Origin: Lingula anatina | Taxonomy: Eukaryota > Brachiopoda > Lingulata > Lingulida > Lingulidae | Assembly: GCF_001039355.2 (NCBI RefSeq) | Contig: NW_019775420.1 | Span: 352,572 to 393,022, forward strand | Direction: 5' to 3' | DNA: 40,451 nucleotides | In this document: positions 10,659 to 20,530 of the stretch, piece by piece | How positions within the stretch are numbered: the stretch's first letter is position 1 | How the letters are laid out: the number at the start of each line of letters is the position of its first letter | Position numbers and translations under genes: made by a program | The notes under the pieces: model-generated | What the model was told of the DNA's origin: nothing | The model's input: only the letters and a program-made list of their open reading frames with translations | The model's database searches: none

Positions 10659-12433
10659 GTTGCGCAATAAGGTGAAGAGGGTTACCTCCGAGGCGTGGAG
10701 GACAAGAGACAGTCTTCGCCAGAAAATGCTTATAATGACATTGATGAAAAACTGTTCCAAATGCCAAGGCCAGCTGATGATGACGAGGACATGAACACGG
10801 CCTACATACCCGACGGTCCGATATATGCAGGTTAGAAAATCATATACAACTTTCACTAGCGAATGTTACACACGTGCCCCTCCCTTATCTTCTCGGGCAC
10901 CCCTCCCAATAACATTATATGGAAAGAAACTTGACGAAACAAAGTATTTTTATCCCTGTACATATTATAATAAAATTTGCCTTCAGCGACTGCACATACA
11001 GCCGGTAAAGTGAGGCAGTATTATTTGAGCCCAATCCCTCGGTGAAACCCCAGATCCACCATTGTAGGGAAAGAGTTTGATGAAATAGCAGGCCCGTAGC
11101 CAGGGGGGTCCGGGGGTTCAAAAGAACCCCCCTTTTTACAGGGAAAAGGTCTCCTAAGTGGAATTTAATTAAGGTACATGAAAGTTTCATGGTGAAAGAT
11201 CCACTTTTTCAGAAAAAAAGAACCCCCGTTTTGAAATTTCTGGCCACGGGCCTGAATATAGTGGGATTATCAGCTCTTTGACATCGAATCTTGATAAACT
11301 GACGGAGTGTGTCCATTCCAGACCTGGCACCTACCTGCCCGCTGGTGGACAAGATTGCAAATGGCTGCCAGATTCTCCAAGATGTTGGTGTCGTACTGGA
11401 CCTAGAGGCCGCCACTCTGTGCGACAGACATCTTGTCTGCTATGCCTGTGTAAGTATTGCTATAAATACACGCATTAGGGGTTATCAGTGGTTTTGTACG
11501 AGGCTTGGGGTCGGGAATAGTCAAACTTTTTAGTCTCTCTTTTATATTTTTAAGTCTTTGTTCCTGGTACCATTAGTACCATCTACACGTACATGTAGAT
11601 GTACCGGTAATTGCCGAAATACCGTATACCTTCGCGCTTAAATAAAGAAGTATATAAAAATAAGTAATGGTAAAAAATGAATTACTTCGGGGTCTCCAGT
11701 ACTGTGAAAAGCTATTAACTGACCATCAGTGTGTTTTAACTTAAAAGTATCAAACTCAAAGTGCCCTGATCCTGAGATAAGTTTTAAAGATCACCGTTTT
11801 CTTGATCTGGCTCAGGTCAAGTAAATCGTTACGTACTTCCATATACCATGAGTTTTATTAATATCAGTAAGTTAGATTTGAGCTGAAATACACGTAGGCC
11901 TAGGCCTGATAAAAAAAAGACGTTAATGGAATATAAATTCGGGGTATGCAAAAAAAAAAAAAAAGAAGAAATTTGGAAGGTTTTAGAAAAGGATATATCC
12001 TTATGTTATTATCTCCTACATGAACCAGAGTCACAGAGAGAACGGTTTCAGGAGATATTCACGGATGTTGCTCTGGCTAATTCTGTGTACATTTCTGTAT
12101 AGTGCCAGCAAGAACTGTTTTACACACAAAAAAATTGTACGTCATTACCCAGTTGGTCTCTAGTAGAGAGTGTTATTTTTTTCTCAATAAAAATACCTTC
12201 ACGAGTGTTATATTTTTCTTCCGTAGGGTGCCGCCGTTGGAGGGTCACGTGACAGCTGTGATCAAGGATTCCTGGCGGCTGCGGAGCGGGCTTGTCGTGA
12301 CAGCGAAGAATGTAAAGAGGGCGCCACATCAGTTTTACTTGCTCTCCAGAAGTTGCACGCTTTTAACCTGAACAAGCTGAATGCTTGTCGAGCACCTTGC
12401 GTCATGGATTTCGTTGTGAATGGGGAATATTAA
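9213..12433 (+). CDS. Secreted acidic precursor with PLA2-like Cys-rich C-terminal domain (4 coding exons)
   Basis: Coding exons 9213-10401, 10672-10830, 11322-11449 and 12227-12433 join in frame through GT-AG introns of phases 1, 1 and 0, giving 560 residues and a TAA stop. Residues 1-18 are a hydrophobic signal peptide followed by RRR. Residues 25-450 are acidic, low-complexity and granin-like, with Tyr/Asp-rich stretches, a QDQDQD run, basic clusters (KKK 169-171, KKRKR 267-271) that could be convertase sites, and repeated EEL-x-x-(L/I)-F-x-S motifs near 138-146 and 236-244. Residues 455-550 hold ten cysteines. Within them C483-D-R-H486-L-V-C489-Y-A-C492-G and C503-D-x-x-F resemble the active-site helix and following segment of group XII-type secreted phospholipase A2, but the catalytic Asp after His is Leu. 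A non-enzymatic secretory or prohormone-like role is inferred. The family name is not recognised. Confidence 0.87.
10483..10658. repeat. Intron 1 microsatellites (CT)n and (TTA)n
   Basis: Intron 1 of the precursor gene (10402-10671) holds a CT run at 10483-10509 and a TTA run at about 10602-10658, ending about 13 bases before the 3' splice site. Long Tyr/Leu/Asn runs translated from it are artefacts. Confidence 0.9.
11089..11254. mobile_element. 166-bp MITE in intron 2 of the precursor gene
   Basis: Terminal inverted repeats CAGGCCCGTAGCCAGG (left) and CTGGCCACGGGCCTG (right) bound a non-coding 166-bp segment. The flanks GAAATAG and AATATAG may be a degraded target duplication. It lies wholly within intron 2 (10831-11321), so it does not disturb the reading frame. 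It has the architecture of hAT-like or related DNA-transposon derivatives. The superfamily is inferred, not shown. Confidence 0.75.
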
Positions 12434-14326
12434 GAAGATTAGATGCACCAACATTTATTTTTTAAAAAGAGAGAGATTGCAAAGTATATTTAAGTTGTTC
12501 GGAATTATATTTTATCTCTGGCATTTTCATCATTCCAAGAATCTATTTCCAAAAATACCGGTACGATTATTTGAAGGCGTAAGTTATTTATTTCAGAAAG
12601 TTGTTTTTATAAACAAGCTGTTTTCATGTTGCTTATTTTAGTGTGTGCAGGCCCGGATAAACCTGTCTAGTTCATAGGCAAAAAGACAATTCAGAATCGT
12701 TTAATTCAAGAGCTATCTGTAGTTAAATGTTCTGTAAAATCAAACACATACGTACATTCCCTATTTTTATTACGTTTCTGTCAAAACGAATGAAGATGAT
12801 GGTGTCTCCTCCTGCTCCTGCATAAAAGACAGCCCTCTATACTATAAGGCTTTGGATATAATAGAAAGAGAAGGGGCATGTTGATACGAAAGAAACGCAG
12901 GGCTTTCACGTGAATAATTGTCTGGCGGATTCAGGAGCCGTGGAGAGTGTAAGGGGGGGGAGGGATGCAAGAACTAACAATATAAATAAACACCGGCAGA
13001 TGTGTACATGTACTATTCTATATATTTTGGACAAATAGATGCGATGGAAAAATTTTATTGGATTTTCCTCTTTTTGCTTGTTAACTGCAGTCAGGACGCA
13101 TCAGAAGTTATGTCAGGGGCACGGGTCGGCATCCCCCCATCCCCACCCCCACGTTATACGACATTTTTATTATTGACACTTTGAAACTGAACAGGTAGAT
13201 ACACGGTAGGCCCATTCAGATAGGATTTTGTTTGGTATACTGTGCACTCTCGTTTCTTTCATGTTTTAGCATCATTGTGAATGCCTTGTCATCAAAATTG
13301 TGTAGCTGTTGGGTACAGGAAAGACAATTCTCGATTTCACTGTTTACTTGAGTGTCTAAAAAGCTTTTAAATTGAATAAGGATTATCAAAAATGCATAAC
13401 CTCCGAGCAAATTAAAAGTTAAGTGTTGGGTGTAAACGAGTGAGAATGCTACGTGCAATCCAGCAAATTTCCAGAATTTTCTCAGCTGTGTTTTGTGCTC
13501 TAAGTTCCAATGATAAAAGGTATACGCAACAATTCCACCTGCATCCTCATTCACTGATGAAGGTGTCTTGTTCTAGACACTGATATATTGGAGGGGTAAG
13601 AACCGTGGAGTTTTGCTGGTGTTTCAGGAGCATAGTATTTAAGTTATTGATATAGGCAATGCATGCATAACGGGTATATTATATCACGATACCAAATTAC
13701 ACTTCCATACACACGATCGATTTTTTATTTGCAAAAGTAATCTTTGGTGAAGACAGGAAAATAAGTTGTGTATGTACATGTATACCGCTACGTGCTATTT
13801 TAAGGGCTATTTGTTTTTAAAAAATCGGCTCTTGTGTGGGTTCAAAAATGAACCCTGCTGTTAATATCAGTATAAACGAAGTAAGGATGATTGCCAAAGT
13901 CAGGTTAAATGATGTATATTGCATACTGCATTCCGACTGGAAATATGTAAGAGCTAAGATGACCTTCTTCAAGGGTGTGTTTAATTTAGTTGAGGAAAGG
14001 ATGGGGCACCATGAAATTTGTAAAACTGAGCGTTTCGTAAGGAATAGTGCATCGAGCGATCACTGCGGCATAGATACTTATTTAAATGAAGATAAGCTTA
14101 ACTATTAAGCCATTAAGTGTACTGTAGCCTCCATCGTTGCATTATTATTTATTACATGTCAGTATTTTTCTTTTCTGTACACTTTTCTTTTTGTCCTGCG
14201 TGTAGCAATCTTATTATAATATTAAAATATGAACAATGTAGTTTTTCTTCTATAACTATTGAGTATTGAGTCAACTTGTTAACGTTTTCTAACCACGTGA
14301 TAAGACGGTGTTTTGAAATAAAGAAT
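12434..14326. other. 3' flank of the precursor gene, single-copy DNA
   Basis: A candidate polyadenylation signal AATAAA lies at about 12985, roughly 550 bases past the stop. G- and C-homopolymer tracts occur at 12950-12962 and 13124-13152. A 112-codon minus-strand frame (13216-13554) and a 90-codon plus-strand frame (13836-14108) have no recognised domain, signal peptide or exon partners, and are not called as genes. Confidence 0.55.
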
Positions 14327-14678
14327 ATTTGCAAATGGGCACGATATTTCTAGTACTAACAGCGCCGTTCGTACGTGTACTGAGAAAAAAAGACATATGT
14401 ATCGCACTTATCAGAGAAGAAAACAATAAACGATTTAATCTCACAGACCATGCATTTTTTCTTTCATTTTAAGTCAGTTGCGAACAAGTATAGTGGAGAA
14501 TTAAGCAAAACAAGATCTCAAAAAATGTGAAACTTATTTTCATGAATATTTTTCAGTGACATATGTGTTCATTGACTGAGGTTTCCGAATTTTAATTTTT
14601 TTTAATTTCTTAACTTTACTCTGAGAGAGTTGAATGCAAAATTTCAAAATGAAACAAAAAATAGGCAAATAAGTTTAG

Positions 14679-14931
14679 CAGTGGCGGATTCAGGAGGATC
14701 CTGCCCCCCCCCCCCCCCTTCGATTTCTGAAAAAAATCGCACTAATTGTCCCCTCTTGAAATTAGAATTCTGAATAGTTGAATCATAGTTCTAAACCGTA
14801 CCAAATGGCACCTTTTGCCCTATAACATACCAAATTTTTTCGGAGCCCTTCAGCAGGCCCCAAACCCCGCGCCAAGGGGGGTCAGCTTCGCATCGGCGGA
14901 CCCCCTTCAAATAATTCTGGATCCGGCCCTG
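14679..14931. mobile_element. 253-bp MITE with 6-bp target duplication
   Basis: Ends CAGTGGCGGATTCAG and CTGGATCCGGCCCTG are imperfect inverted repeats flanked by direct GTTTAG duplications (14673-14678 and 14932-14937). Blocks 0 and 4 show the uninterrupted site AAGTTTAGAG. The right part of the same element, with the same right flank, is present in unit 2 at about 25690-25767, so insertion predates the split of units 1 and 2. Confidence 0.8.
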
Positions 14932-15417
14932 GTTTAGCATTACATAAACCCCGATCTCTTTCTCTCCAGTCACACGTTATAAATATTTCTAAAATTTTGA
15001 TTAACTATAACTGTATATCAACACTCCGCACCACATTGCTTAATATTTCCCATATAACAAATCCATTGTGTTAGAGAATACGACTGGAACTTCAATCTCA
15101 ATCTGATATTTGTGTTAGAGAAGCCCCTCAGTGAGACGAAAACACAATAAGACGTTGATAAGTGAAGATTTGGACAAAAATGCAATAGGATTTCTTCATA
15201 TTGTCAGTCATGCAAGTTTTGCCATACGATCGGTTTGTATACTAAAGAAAATGTCAAGGTTTATTCAAGATAATCTTGATGTTTGAACTTGAGTCATTTT
15301 ATTTCTTTTAATTTAATTTCATTATCGTCATGTGCTTTAGATTGGGATTCGCATTAGTTGAAGCAGAAGGTACAGATGCAGGGAATTATTTTTTACGAAG
15401 GACAGAGAGATGGCAAA

Positions 15418-15419
<2 letters not shown>

Positions 15420-15451
<32 letters not shown>
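15420..15451. repeat. (AT)n microsatellite
   Basis: A run of about 16 AT dinucleotides replaces the sequence TCTTAAATTCATATTC found at this point in the other units. Confidence 0.95.
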
Positions 15452-15453
<2 letters not shown>

Positions 15454-16377
15454 ACGGCCTTAGGGAAATATAGATGAACGAGCTGTATTTCAGCCAGTGG
15501 AACTGTCTAGATAATCCGTGAAGTTCGAGTGCACCGTTAACCTCGTCATTTAGCCACCAGGTACTCGTACTCGCAGGAGAGGCATTTCTTATTTGATTTG
15601 ATTCGATTTGTCGTTGGAATTGAACAAAAGAAATATATAATAATTATGAAATATAAGGTAAAGCAAAAAAATCAATGGTGTGATATAAATCTCCAATAGT
15701 AATTGCGAAGACACAGATTCAATAGAGGATTTTGGGTATGAATAGCGAAGTTAATATACAGAGATACAACAGTGGTCACGGGATATCAGAGGAAATTAGT
15801 GAGATCATTTGTTGTACCTCAGATTTATAAGATTGAAGTCGGGTGTTAAAACTGAATGTTAAAACTGAATAAATATGGCAAAAATTATAGACCGATCAGG
15901 TGGATGAATGGTCATCAAAGATATTACTATACAACATAAATATTTAGGTATTAATTAATCGTGAACTAAATTCTGCACAGGATCACATTATCATTCTATT
16001 GTTTCACCTATTATTTTAATCTGGTGAAATGATATTGCATTAGATCAACTCTCGACATCATGATTGACACCTTTTTGACTCCATACATGTCATTTTCTGC
16101 GTGTGCTTCTATTTTCTTATCCATCAATATTCTATGAACAACAAAAGATGAAATCATTTGATTTATTTTCAATGTCAGAATGCGTCTGGTTTACAGCAAT
16201 CTCAATGTCCAAAGAAGTCAAATGAGATAAATACATCTCATTTCATAAAATAACAGACTTGAATCTCCTCTGAGTATCTGAAAAAGAATATGAGAGATTA
16301 TACAAACATGTATGCTAATTTGATATTTAAATGAATATTAAACACGCATTGATGAAGACAAATACCCCTTTTTAAAC

Positions 16378-16480
16378 CCTCCCCTTCCTGCCCCCCCCCC
16401 TCCCCCACCCCGACATCAAGTGCACTCAGAAAGTTAATACATTGCCTGTATAAGAAGGTCGCGAAGGGGGGGGGGGAGGG
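16378..16480. repeat. C-rich and G-rich tracts 3' of EF-hand copy 1
   Basis: A C-rich tract at 16378-16415 and a G-homopolymer at about 16466-16476 lie 330-430 bases beyond the stop codon of the minus-strand gene. A second C-rich stretch lies at about 16586-16602. Seen from the gene strand, the C-rich tracts are G-rich runs. Units 2 and 3 have the same kind of tract in the same relative places. Confidence 0.8.
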
Positions 16481-16806
16481 ATGATGAAATGTAATATAAC
16501 GTAACATGGTTTTATGGACCCAGAGTATGTATTATTTTGTTTTGTGCGATGGCCATGGCCGCTGCCACCATTTTGTTTTGGTAGACCCCTTCCCCTCCCC
16601 CCTTCATGAACATTTTTCAGGTTTCCTATCACGCATTTTTGGTTATTTATCATTGTTATTTTTAAAACTTCATCACAGCGGGTCTACCTATTGTATTTAT
16701 CCTTAATTTAAGATAATTCATGAACTGCATTAACAGATTCTTACTTATTGGTTATGTAAATGCATATTTTAAGTGCATAGAATATATCTCCACAATATAT
16801 TACCTT

Positions 16807-17292
16807 TTAAGGCTGATTGCTGAGCAGAGCTTTAAGTTCAGCGAGTTCTTTCTCGTTCAGCTCATCGTCCAGCTGGTTATTATCCGAGGACTGACCCTGG
16901 GTCAAAGCTGGAAATGAAGGACTGATTTAAAAGGGGATGGGTACAAAAAATCTGTAGTACACTTAACCAGGGGCGGATTTAGGCCGTCTTCTGGGTCTTC
17001 CGGAAGACGGTCAGATTTTCTAGTTTACATTGAAGGGTATCTAATTTTTTCTGTCGGAAGACGGTCAAAAATGGAAAATGGATAACCAAATATAATATGG
17101 AAGACTGTCAGGAAATATTTCTGGATCCGCCCCTGCTTAACCATTCGTGAGTGCGCAAGGAAGACTTGATAAATTAAATAAATGGGCAAGATAGGGGACG
17201 ATGGCTATATTCTGTAAAAAATATTGCCAACCCACGTGTGTGCGTGCGTCTGCACGTGACTGTGGACTGGCGTGTGTGTGTGTGTGTGTGTG

Positions 17293-17367
<75 letters not shown>

Positions 17368-18427
17368 CTGACCTGCTATCATATGTATATGTTCTTGGAG
17401 ATTGTCCAGCTCTTTTTGGTCAACGAATCCGTCCTCTAAAATAAATAAGGAAGAAGAAAGGAAATGTCATATATATCCATGACATCAAGGTGAACGAGTC
17501 ACTCCACAGTTTTGGAGTAAAACATGCATGATTATTACACGTTACATTATTTTTCTCTGCTTTATACGACAGTAATATCCAATATTGAAAGAAAAATCTA
17601 ATCACCAAGTGATATACATGTGGCTCAGTTATGCACATTGTGTAGCCCAAAATGTTTGCTTCACTGACGTCATTCGCTTTACTCATTATATTGTGGAATA
17701 ACTTATATTGTGTTATGACGTACCGTTCGCATCGAGCTCCTCAAACAGATCCTCATCTTCCATCTCATGCAGAGCCATCTTGCCGTCCCCGTCCTGATCA
17801 TTCATCATAACCTGCAGTTTATTTTCCTGAAATTATTTGATTTTTCTTGAAAATCATGGTATCTTGCGCTTGATGACTGTCTTTTCTCTCTTTCATTCTC
17901 GTTCCCTGTCTCATAGCACCCTCTTTTCTCTTCTCCGGTTTAAATTCTCTGTCTCTCTCTCTCTCTTTTCCTCCTCCCTCTCTCCCTCTCCCGCTCTCTC
18001 TCTCTCTCTTGTGTACTTACGTCACCAGCGGCGGCTACTGCCGCTTTCCCCACTTTGTAACAAGTAACTGGGCGGTTTTTGCAAAAGTCGACTACACCCC
18101 TCACGAGTCTGAAAATAAAAACGTAGTTGTTCATTTCAAATTACTTTGACTTAATAGGGGCCTACGTGCACATAATAACTTAAACTCTTTGAAAGCTGGT
18201 ATTTTTGTTTTTGTTTCCAAACGTATTGTTTTGATATTTTTCTTTACTCTTTTTTTTAACCACAATTTCCATGTATGGAAATTACTTTGACTTCAGAAAT
18301 AAGCAAAAATAGTTCTTTGCCTTCGAACTCGTGGAAGTCTGATACGAATCCTGGGCCAACTGTCTCCTTCCTGAACCATCATGGCCACAACAGCCAGTAA
18401 GAGTCCTGTCAAAAGGAACTGCCTCAT
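16807..18427 (-). CDS. Small secreted two-EF-hand protein, copy 1
   Basis: Five coding exons, read on the minus strand: 18427-18321, 18108-18021, 17826-17724, 17435-17373 and 16907-16807 (462 nt, 153 residues). Residues 1-22 form a signal peptide (MRQFLLTGLLLAVVAMM core). A basic tract PRIRIRLPRVRR follows, then C45-x6-C52 in a probable helix. Two canonical 12-residue calcium loops follow: DQDGDGKMALHE at 75-86 and D97-A-N-E-D-G-F-V-D-Q-K-E108. The acidic tail ends SNQP. Intron 1 needs the GC donor AAG|GCAAAG to keep frame (phase 2); the others are GT-AG. An upstream in-frame ATG (MQFT, 18439) is absent from copies 2 and 3, so the later ATG is preferred. Likely an extracellular or secretory-pathway calcium binder. 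The family name is not recognised. A MITE sits in intron 4. Confidence 0.9.
16968..17135. mobile_element. 168-bp MITE in intron 4 of EF-hand copy 1
   Basis: Terminal inverted repeats CAGGGGCGGATTTAG and CTGGATCCGCCCCTG are flanked by perfect 6-bp direct repeats CTTAAC (16962-16967, 17136-17141). Copy 2 keeps the empty site CACTTAACCATT at 27807-27818. The interior holds several inverted or direct copies of GGAAGACGGTC and its complement. Ends resemble the 14679-14931 element, also with a 6-bp duplication, so they are probably one family. Non-coding. Confidence 0.9.
17271..17367. repeat. (TG)n(AG)n microsatellite at the 5' end of intron 4, copy 1
   Basis: A TG run followed by about 36 AG repeats. 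On the gene strand this is a CT run that begins within about 6 bases of the exon 4 donor (GCAG|GTCAGC). Copies 2 and 3 have the same arrangement. Confidence 0.95.
17947..18009. repeat. (CT)n tract at the 5' end of intron 2, copy 1
   Basis: Imperfect CT repeats lie about 11 bases from the exon 2 donor. On the gene strand the run is GA-rich, complementary to the CT run of intron 4. Confidence 0.9.
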
Positions 18428-18534
18428 GGTGAACTGCATGGTAAACTGTGGAGAGAAAGGTGGAGTGAAAAATCTCGATAAAATTAATTCAACAAAAAGT
18501 TTTTTACACCAAATTTTGAGCTTTGTTGTTTGTA

Positions 18535-19200
18535 TTATCGAGTCAAAGTTATAGTGGATTGGGAGACTCCTGCGTTTCACTATAGTGAAGGTAAAAACCA
18601 AGATTTAGAACTCGAAGACGGATTAACAGAACACATTTTTCTTAACATCTAGGTCAGGGTAGACACTGTACAAATAACACTTAACACTACAAACATTAAC
18701 TTTAAGCCGTACAAGGACATTCTTTACAGTATAACAAATAATTTTCATAAAATAATTAAACCTAGATTTAATATTAATAAATGCAATTCGAATCGGATAT
18801 GTCACGGTCAAAACATTTTATCACCAATCGGGAAAACATTATTCTAGATCACATTATACCGGTAAAAGACGTACAGTGCATGCTATCACCATGTAAACGC
18901 GATGAGATGAAGTGTTTGGAATAAGTTTCTGAGGATGATAGTTGACATTAAAGGAAAAACAGTCGACAACGTAATCAAAATTAAATCTAACGACAAAAAC
19001 TCGATGCTAAGGTTTCAGAAACATTTCATCAGCGCTTCATTCAGCTACTGAAAGTGGAGTCACGTACATGTAACATTTGTGACGACAACTGAGACGAATT
19101 TGTCTTAATCACTGACGGCCTAAACGTGTTACGTATTAATTTTAGAGTGCATGCCAACCCATGTATATATGAACAACTACAAGTGTAAAGTTTTAAACGA
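18535..19200. other. Long 5' intron of EF-hand copy 1
   Basis: Holds about 290 extra bases (18535-18830) absent from copies 2 and 3. It also contains a block at about 18930-19195 that is shared with copy 3 (34240-34500) but deleted from copy 2. A plus-strand stretch encoding CNICDDN followed by a stop and DEFVLI recalls the zinc-knuckle-like tail of LINE proteins, but too little is left for a firm call. Confidence 0.5.
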
Positions 19201-19243
19201 CCGATAAAAGTACCACGATACGAACACGAAGAAAATCTCTCAC

Positions 19244-19305
19244 CTTCAAGGAACGTCCGGCGCTAGTATCTGCAGGTGGGAATCTCTATCGTTGAACAAT
19301 AGTGA
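19244..19305 (-). other. Putative 5' non-coding exon of EF-hand copy 1
   Basis: On the minus strand, the segment from about 30 bases after the TATA box ends with TTCCTTGAAG|GTGAGAG, a good splice donor. The matching acceptor is the pyrimidine-rich stretch ending in CAG just before the coding ATG (near 18433-18445). The exon and donor are conserved in copies 2 and 3, whereas the intron varies from about 240 to 810 bases. The transcription start is approximate. Confidence 0.65.
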
Positions 19306-19327
19306 TGGACAACCAGCAAACCTATCT

Positions 19328-19338
19328 CTCTTATATAG
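19328..19338 (-). promoter_or_regulatory. TATA box of EF-hand copy 1
   Basis: CTATATAAGAG on the minus strand, about 900 bases upstream of the ATG and about 30 bases before the predicted start of the non-coding exon. It is conserved in all three paralogues within otherwise diverging DNA. Confidence 0.7.
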
Positions 19339-19635
19339 CATTTGTGTCGTGACTGTTTGAACAGTTTCCGATTATACTATCTGATTCTATAATCAAGGTG
19401 CATCACGATTTCTTTGTTGAGGCTCCGCGAAAATTCTAACTGCCCATGTAATGTTTCCTAGAAAAAGACTAAAATTAAAACAACAGCCAATAGGTCATTT
19501 GAGTGAAGATGTCATTAATTTATCAAAGATTCTGGTGGAACAGTACAGAAATAGCGAGTGTAATGTATGCAGAATATCTGGTGAACAAATACTCTCCGTG
19601 GCTCTGGTAGAGGATGCATACTGGTGCATACTGTT

Positions 19636-20530
19636 TAGATAATGATTCATTTAATAGATAGATAATAATTTATTTAACCAATACAATACAAATGTATAAA
19701 ATTGGGAATTTTTTGCCCTGTGATAGCGCCATTGTTGAAGAAAACTATTTAAATGTACTGAAATGAAATTACGTATTGGTGTTAAGAAAAGTTACTGCTG
19801 AAGGATAAAAGCTAGATAAAAATCGCTTTCTTCCCTTAAAAACTAAAAGCCTTAATTTCTTGGGTAAAAATTTGAATAGGGAATGAGTTGGATGAGTAGT
19901 AAAAGTCATGATGGAAGCTGTTTTACTTTTACTATCGAGATAAAAGGAATGAATGGGGGTAAGATCCATCCCAATTACATTACCTGCCGTTTCAACAATC
20001 TTTTTCACTTGGTTTTAATCCTCTATACAGTTGCACGCCCATACCAAACAGTTACTGCATAAGTTAAAATACTTTCTAAAACACACCTATAAAAGTTCGT
20101 CAAAATAGACACATTCCTGGTAAAAGATTTTAATTTCCTTAAAAAGTACATTTACCGCCTTGCCTTTTCAATACTTAAGTGGTGTTATTACTCCAGGTTA
20201 GTCTATTGTTCAATACCCAGAAATTTATAATCACAGACCTTTTGACAGTTTTGTCGTTAATCTCTATGGGACTTTTTACAGTCTGACGTCTACTATAGTC
20301 TACAACCATTTCTTTTGTTTTGCTCACATTCGGTATCAAGTCATGGTCTGTACCCCAATTTATTGAGTTGTCTCCGACTGCCTATACGAAGTCTCAACAT
20401 TGTTATGTATCAGACCAAGAAGTTGTCTTTACAACTTCTTGATCAGACCGACTAATCGGCGAACTTCATTATAACTTCATTAGAAATGCGTTATCTTCCC
20501 TTGCCACACAATCGTGGGTAAATAATAAGT
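19636..20530 (-). mobile_element. 5'-truncated LINE (non-LTR retrotransposon) fragment
   Basis: On the minus strand, frames interrupted by stops and frameshifts encode in order the end of a reverse transcriptase and its C-terminal extension. Recognisable pieces are NVSKTKEMVVDYSRRQ, EINDKTVKR, LRKLKSFTRNVSILTNFYR, KIVETAGNVIGMDLTPI, THPTHSLFKFLP and a terminal SFYPSAVTFLN. These match the shape of the CR1/Rex-like LINE tail. The catalytic YxDD region is missing, so it is 5' truncated and dead. Units 2 and 3 have no insert between CATACTGT and CATGCTGATAT or its close variants. Borders are accurate only to within tens of bases. A foldback CAAGAAGTTGT/ACAACTTCTTG lies at about 20416-20442. Confidence 0.8.

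Larger units (their letters stand above)
14327..16806. repeat. Unit 1, diverged copy of the repeat block downstream of EF-hand copy 1
   Basis: Homology to block 0 (from about 945) starts at about 14327, with AATATTTGCAAATGGGCAC. It runs to the C-rich tract at 16378-16415, then continues into the 3' flank of the EF-hand gene. Differences from the other units are a MITE at 14679-14931, an (AT)n run at 15420-15451 and the absence of the element found at 1865. The minisatellite is missing on its left. No gene is seen. Confidence 0.8.

Noticed and set aside
10330-10856. Frames with long Leu, Tyr, Asn or Arg-Glu runs
   Set aside because: They come from (TTA)n and (CT)n microsatellites in intron 1. 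The same applies to frames over AG/CT runs at 17.1-18.1, 27.8-28.9 and 32.7-33.7 kb.
11322-12433. Active secreted phospholipase or venom-type enzyme
   Set aside because: The Asp that should follow the active-site His is Leu, and a typical glycine-rich calcium loop is not evident. The long acidic N-terminal region also does not fit a venom enzyme.
13216-13554. 112-codon minus-strand frame as a gene
   Set aside because: No recognised domain, signal peptide, promoter or exon partners. A frame of this length can occur by chance in this much DNA.
18427-18439. Upstream in-frame ATG of EF-hand copy 1 as the main start
   Set aside because: Copies 2 and 3 have TTG at this position, and the region overlaps the likely splice acceptor. 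The downstream ATG is shared by all three. Use in copy 1 cannot be excluded.
18840-19130. LINE coding tail in the 5' intron of copy 1
   Set aside because: Only a CNICDDN-stop-DEFVLI stretch is suggestive. Too short and broken to call as a mobile element.
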